This document shows, piece by piece, positions 61,564 to 64,000 of a DNA stretch of 64,000 nt. The notes under the pieces are model-generated. The model saw nothing but the letters and a program-made list of their open reading frames with translations, was not told the origin of the DNA and made no database searches. Position 1 is the stretch's first letter. Each line of letters starts with the position of its first letter. The position numbers were made by a program, and so were the translations under genes. The DNA lies in contig NZ_CP095757.1 of assembly GCF_023093535.1 (NCBI RefSeq), forward strand, positions 1,612,001 through 1,676,000, read 5' to 3'. Source of the stretch: Halovivax limisalsi (lineage in GTDB: Archaea > Halobacteriota > Halobacteria > Halobacteriales > Natrialbaceae).

Positions 61564-62790
61564 ATGCCGACCATTCAACGCGTCGTGTGGCACTACTACG
61601 CCTATCGCGTCACGACGTCGATCGGCCTCTACCTGCCGGTCGGTGTCGTCTTCCTGACGGAGGTTCGGAATTTCGGGCTGGACGCGGTCGGGACGATCAT
61701 GGCGGCCTACCTCGTCGCGATGCTGCTCGCGGAGCTTCCCACGGGCTATCTGGGCGACCGCGTCGGTCGGCGGGCGAGTCTGGCCGTCGGGAGCGCGGTG
61801 ACGGCGACGGCGATGGCGGCCTGGCCGCTGCTGGAGACGCCGCTTCAGTACCTGTGCATCAACGTCTTCTGGGCGACGGGGACCACCTTTCGATCCGGGA
61901 CGGCCAGCGCGTTGCTGTACGAAATCCTCGACGAGACCGGATCCGCCGATCAGTTCGCTCGGATCAGCGGTCGAGCTGCGACGCTTCGCTTGCTGGCCTC
62001 GGCGATCGGCGCCCTCGCGGCGGGCCTGCTGGTCACCGTCGACTGGTCGGCGCCGTTTTTGGCCAATGCCGCGCTGGCCGCGCTCGGCATCCCACTTCTG
62101 GTGACGCTCCCGCGCGTCGACGGCGAGACTCGCCATTCCGGCGGCCAGCCGTCCTTCCGCGTTCGGGACGCGCTCAGAACGATCCGCCTCCAGACGAGTC
62201 GACCGGATATTCGGTGGTTCGTCGCCTACACGGCGCTTTTCTACGGGGTATACCAGCTCGGAATGGCGTTCGAACAACCCGCGATGCGCGCCGCGGGCGT
62301 TCCGGTGGCCGGATTGGGCGCCGTGTACGCCGGCTTCAAGTTCGTCTCCGCCGGCGCCGCGTCGACGGCCGGGTGGTTGCAAGATCGCCTCGGCGCTCGC
62401 GGCGTCTACCTTGGCATCGCCCCCGTCGTCGGAATCGCCTTCGCGTCTGCCGCCGTCTGGCCGGTGCTCGTCGTGCCGGCCTTGTTCGTCAGTCGGGGCG
62501 CGAGCGCTGTTTCCCGCCCGATCCGAAACCAGTATCTCAACGATCGGCTTGACGACGTCGGGCGAGCGACCGTGCTCTCGGGTGCTTCGATGGTCCTGTC
62601 CGTCTGTGCGGCGATACTCGACGTCGTTGGGGGTGTAATCGCGACCGGCACGGGTCCGGTCAAATTGCTCGCCGGCGCAGGGATCGCGGCCGCCGGCGCC
62701 GGCGGACTCCTCTGGCTGCTGGTCGATCCGGTCCGGACGGGCGAAACCCACCTGACCGGCGGTGAGAGTCCCGCGGTAGCGCCGGAGTGA
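61564..62790 (+). CDS. MFS transporter
   Basis: This 408-residue protein has about twelve hydrophobic segments and the loop motif between helices 2 and 3, LPTGYLGDRVGRRASLAVG (variant of D-x-x-x-D-R-x-G-R-R), that identifies the major facilitator superfamily. A promoter-like GCTTTAGCC lies 25-33 bases upstream. The substrate is not evident; drug or metabolite export is typical for related haloarchaeal MFS proteins. It stands alone between tyrA and an M24 peptidase, divergent from the former. Confidence 0.88.
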   Translation: MPTIQRVVWHYYAYRVTTSIGLYLPVGVVFLTEVRNFGLDAVGTIMAAYLVAMLLAELPTGYLGDRVGRRASLAVGSAVTATAMAAWPLLETPLQYLCINVFWATGTTFRSGTASALLYEILDETGSADQFARISGRAATLRLLASAIGALAAGLLVTVDWSAPFLANAALAALGIPLLVTLPRVDGETRHSGGQPSFRVRDALRTIRLQTSRPDIRWFVAYTALFYGVYQLGMAFEQPAMRAAGVPVAGLGAVYAGFKFVSAGAASTAGWLQDRLGARGVYLGIAPVVGIAFASAAVWPVLVVPALFVSRGASAVSRPIRNQYLNDRLDDVGRATVLSGASMVLSVCAAILDVVGGVIATGTGPVKLLAGAGIAAAGAGGLLWLLVDPVRTGETHLTGGESPAVAPE

Positions 62791-62984
62791 CTGTCGACTG
62801 CCGGCGGCATCGTGGGGCGCTCCATTGCACTGCGGCGCCGTTGGCGATCTCGCGGATCGTCGCCCCGTGAGCGTGGATGACGGACCCGTGACAGTCGAAA
62901 CCGGTGGACACGCCCGGACAGTCTACCCGTGACGGCTCCACGATGCGGTCGTGCCGCCGTCACTCGTCGCCCCATCAGTGTCCG

Positions 62985-64000
62985 TTAGCGACGGTCCGCG
63001 GGCTCGATTGCCACCGGGTAGTCGGTGAGGTTCTCGTAGCCGTCCTCGGTGATCACGACCAGGTCTTCGATGCGGACGCCGCCCACGGCGGGGTCGTAGA
63101 TGCCCGGTTCGACCGAGACCACGTGCCCGGGTTCGAGCTCCTCGCCGCCGAACGAGAGGCTCGGTCCCTCGTGCACCTCGAGGCCGACGCCGTGGCCGGT
63201 GCCGTGGATGTAGCCCGTGTCCGTCTCGGGGTCGCTCCTGAGCGTCTCGTGGCCCGCGTCCTCGATGACGTCGCAGACGACGTCGTGGACCTCGTCGCCG
63301 GTGACGCCGGGTTCGAGCCGGTCGAGCGCGGCCTCGAACGCCTCGCGGGTGACCGCGTACCGCCGCTCGATCTCGGCCGCGGCCTCGCCGCGGACGAACG
63401 TCCGGGTCATGTCCCCGCAGTACTTCGTCGCCTTGTCCTGCGGGAAGATGTCGATCACGATGGTCTCGCCCGCTTCGAGCGGCCCGCTCCCGCGGTCGTG
63501 CGGGTCGGCCGCGTCGGCGCCGCAGGCGACGATCGTCTCGTCGAGCGCGCAGCCCTCGCGCAGCAGGGCGATCTCGATCGCCGTGGCGACGCGCTCGCTC
63601 GTCAACACCTCGCCCTCGTGGTAGAGGACGCCGTCGCGCACGTCGGCGCTCGCGATCAGCCCCTCCGCGACGGCCATCGCCCGCTGGTTCGCCGCCTGGG
63701 TCTCGCGGATGTGTTCGATCTCCCGATCGCTCTTCGTCTCGCGAATCTCGCCGACGACGTCGTCGGTGTCGACGGTCACCTCGATCCCGCGCTCGCGGAG
63801 GCCGTCGGCCGTCCCCACGGGGCTCTCGGCGGGGACGGCGACCGACTCGACGTCGTGATCGGCCATGAAGGCCGCCAGGAGGCGGGATTTTGCCTCCGCC
63901 TGCCCGTACTCGGCGCGCAGGTCGCGGTAGTCGTAGACCGCCAGCTTTGTCACGCTATCGGCGTCGGCCTCGCTCTGCGCCCGGCCGTACTCGAGGCCGG
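62985..64000 (-). CDS. M24-family Xaa-Pro aminopeptidase (5' end outside window)
   Basis: About 338 codons are inside the window and the frame stays open to the right edge: GLEYGRAQSEADADS precedes TKLAVYDYRDLRAEYG in frame, so the apparent GTG start at 63953 is probably internal. The catalytic domain holds the five metal-ligand blocks: IDIFPQDKATKYCGDMTRTF (two Asp), GTGHGVGLEVHEGP (His), VVSVEPGIYDP (Glu) and GGVRIEDLVV (Glu). The N-terminal creatinase-like domain is mostly outside. It releases N-terminal residues before proline from peptides. Other M24 enzymes such as creatinase are less likely. Confidence 0.85.
   Translation of the reverse strand, partial: GLEYGRAQSEADADSVTKLAVYDYRDLRAEYGQAEAKSRLLAAFMADHDVESVAVPAESPVGTADGLRERGIEVTVDTDDVVGEIRETKSDREIEHIRETQAANQRAMAVAEGLIASADVRDGVLYHEGEVLTSERVATAIEIALLREGCALDETIVACGADAADPHDRGSGPLEAGETIVIDIFPQDKATKYCGDMTRTFVRGEAAAEIERRYAVTREAFEAALDRLEPGVTGDEVHDVVCDVIEDAGHETLRSDPETDTGYIHGTGHGVGLEVHEGPSLSFGGEELEPGHVVSVEPGIYDPAVGGVRIEDLVVITEDGYENLTDYPVAIEPADRR

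Overview
This is a GC-rich stretch of a haloarchaeal (class Halobacteria) chromosome. The evidence is the acidic proteome, the many leaderless genes with a TATA-like box 25-33 bases before the start codon, the NADH-module-less respiratory complex I, the bacterio-opsin-activator (Bat) type regulators, HalOD1 and amphi-Trp proteins, a phosphomevalonate decarboxylase and Tat-type secretion signals. Most of it is ordinary core genome. No rRNA, CRISPR array, transposase or integrase was seen.

Layout. 0-3.7 kb: aminotransferase (cut by the window edge), ribH, a proline iminopeptidase, and a PutP-type sodium/solute symporter with a 49-residue membrane partner. 3.9-8.1 kb: purK and purE, separated by about 2.3 kb of accessory DNA. 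Directly behind purK sits a TumE/TumA-like toxin-antitoxin pair flanked by two 60-bp copies of the purK 3' end. 8.3-18.9 kb: a complete translationally coupled complex I operon, nuoA-B-CD-H-I-J1-J2-K-L-M-N. 19-23.5 kb: a DHH-family protein, a CBS/ParB-like protein and an ABC-2 exporter. 23.7-30.1 kb: an AT-flanked Tat-secreted HExxH protein, a mutase of the methylmalonyl-CoA mutase family whose specificity residues look like isobutyryl-CoA mutase, a MOSC protein, a methyltransferase and acetyl-CoA synthetase. 30.2-38.3 kb: isoprenoid genes (polyprenyl synthase, phosphomevalonate decarboxylase), nth, fen, an NDH-2-like flavoprotein, a hairpin-repeat cluster, and small proteins that include a start-less coding fragment. 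38.5-40.2 kb: tRNA-Gly(UCC), a Trm9-like methyltransferase, a DUF1508 remnant and an amphi-Trp protein. 40.4-46.6 kb: a signalling island with two Bat-like regulators, a HalOD1 protein, a lone receiver protein and small zinc proteins. 46.7-54.6 kb: a secreted sugar dehydrogenase, a SLC13-type transporter and a heme-copper oxidase operon. 54.7-64 kb: a FixI-like copper ATPase, surE, an Rsm22-like methyltransferase, prephenate dehydrogenase, an MFS transporter and an M24 peptidase cut by the window edge.

Most notable. (1) The toxin-antitoxin pair bracketed by a duplicated purK terminus looks like a minimal or decayed element that uses the 3' end of a housekeeping gene as its site; the promoter of the pair overlaps a palindromic operator. 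(2) The heme-copper oxidase subunit I keeps all metal-binding histidines, but the active-site tyrosine position (four residues after the first CuB histidine) is glutamine. That argues against a standard oxygen reductase and for a CuA-containing nitric oxide reductase or an undescribed variant with two extra membrane subunits. (3) The mutase has Phe89/Gln207 in place of Tyr89/Arg207. All functional statements rest on reading the sequence and recalled family knowledge; no database search was run.
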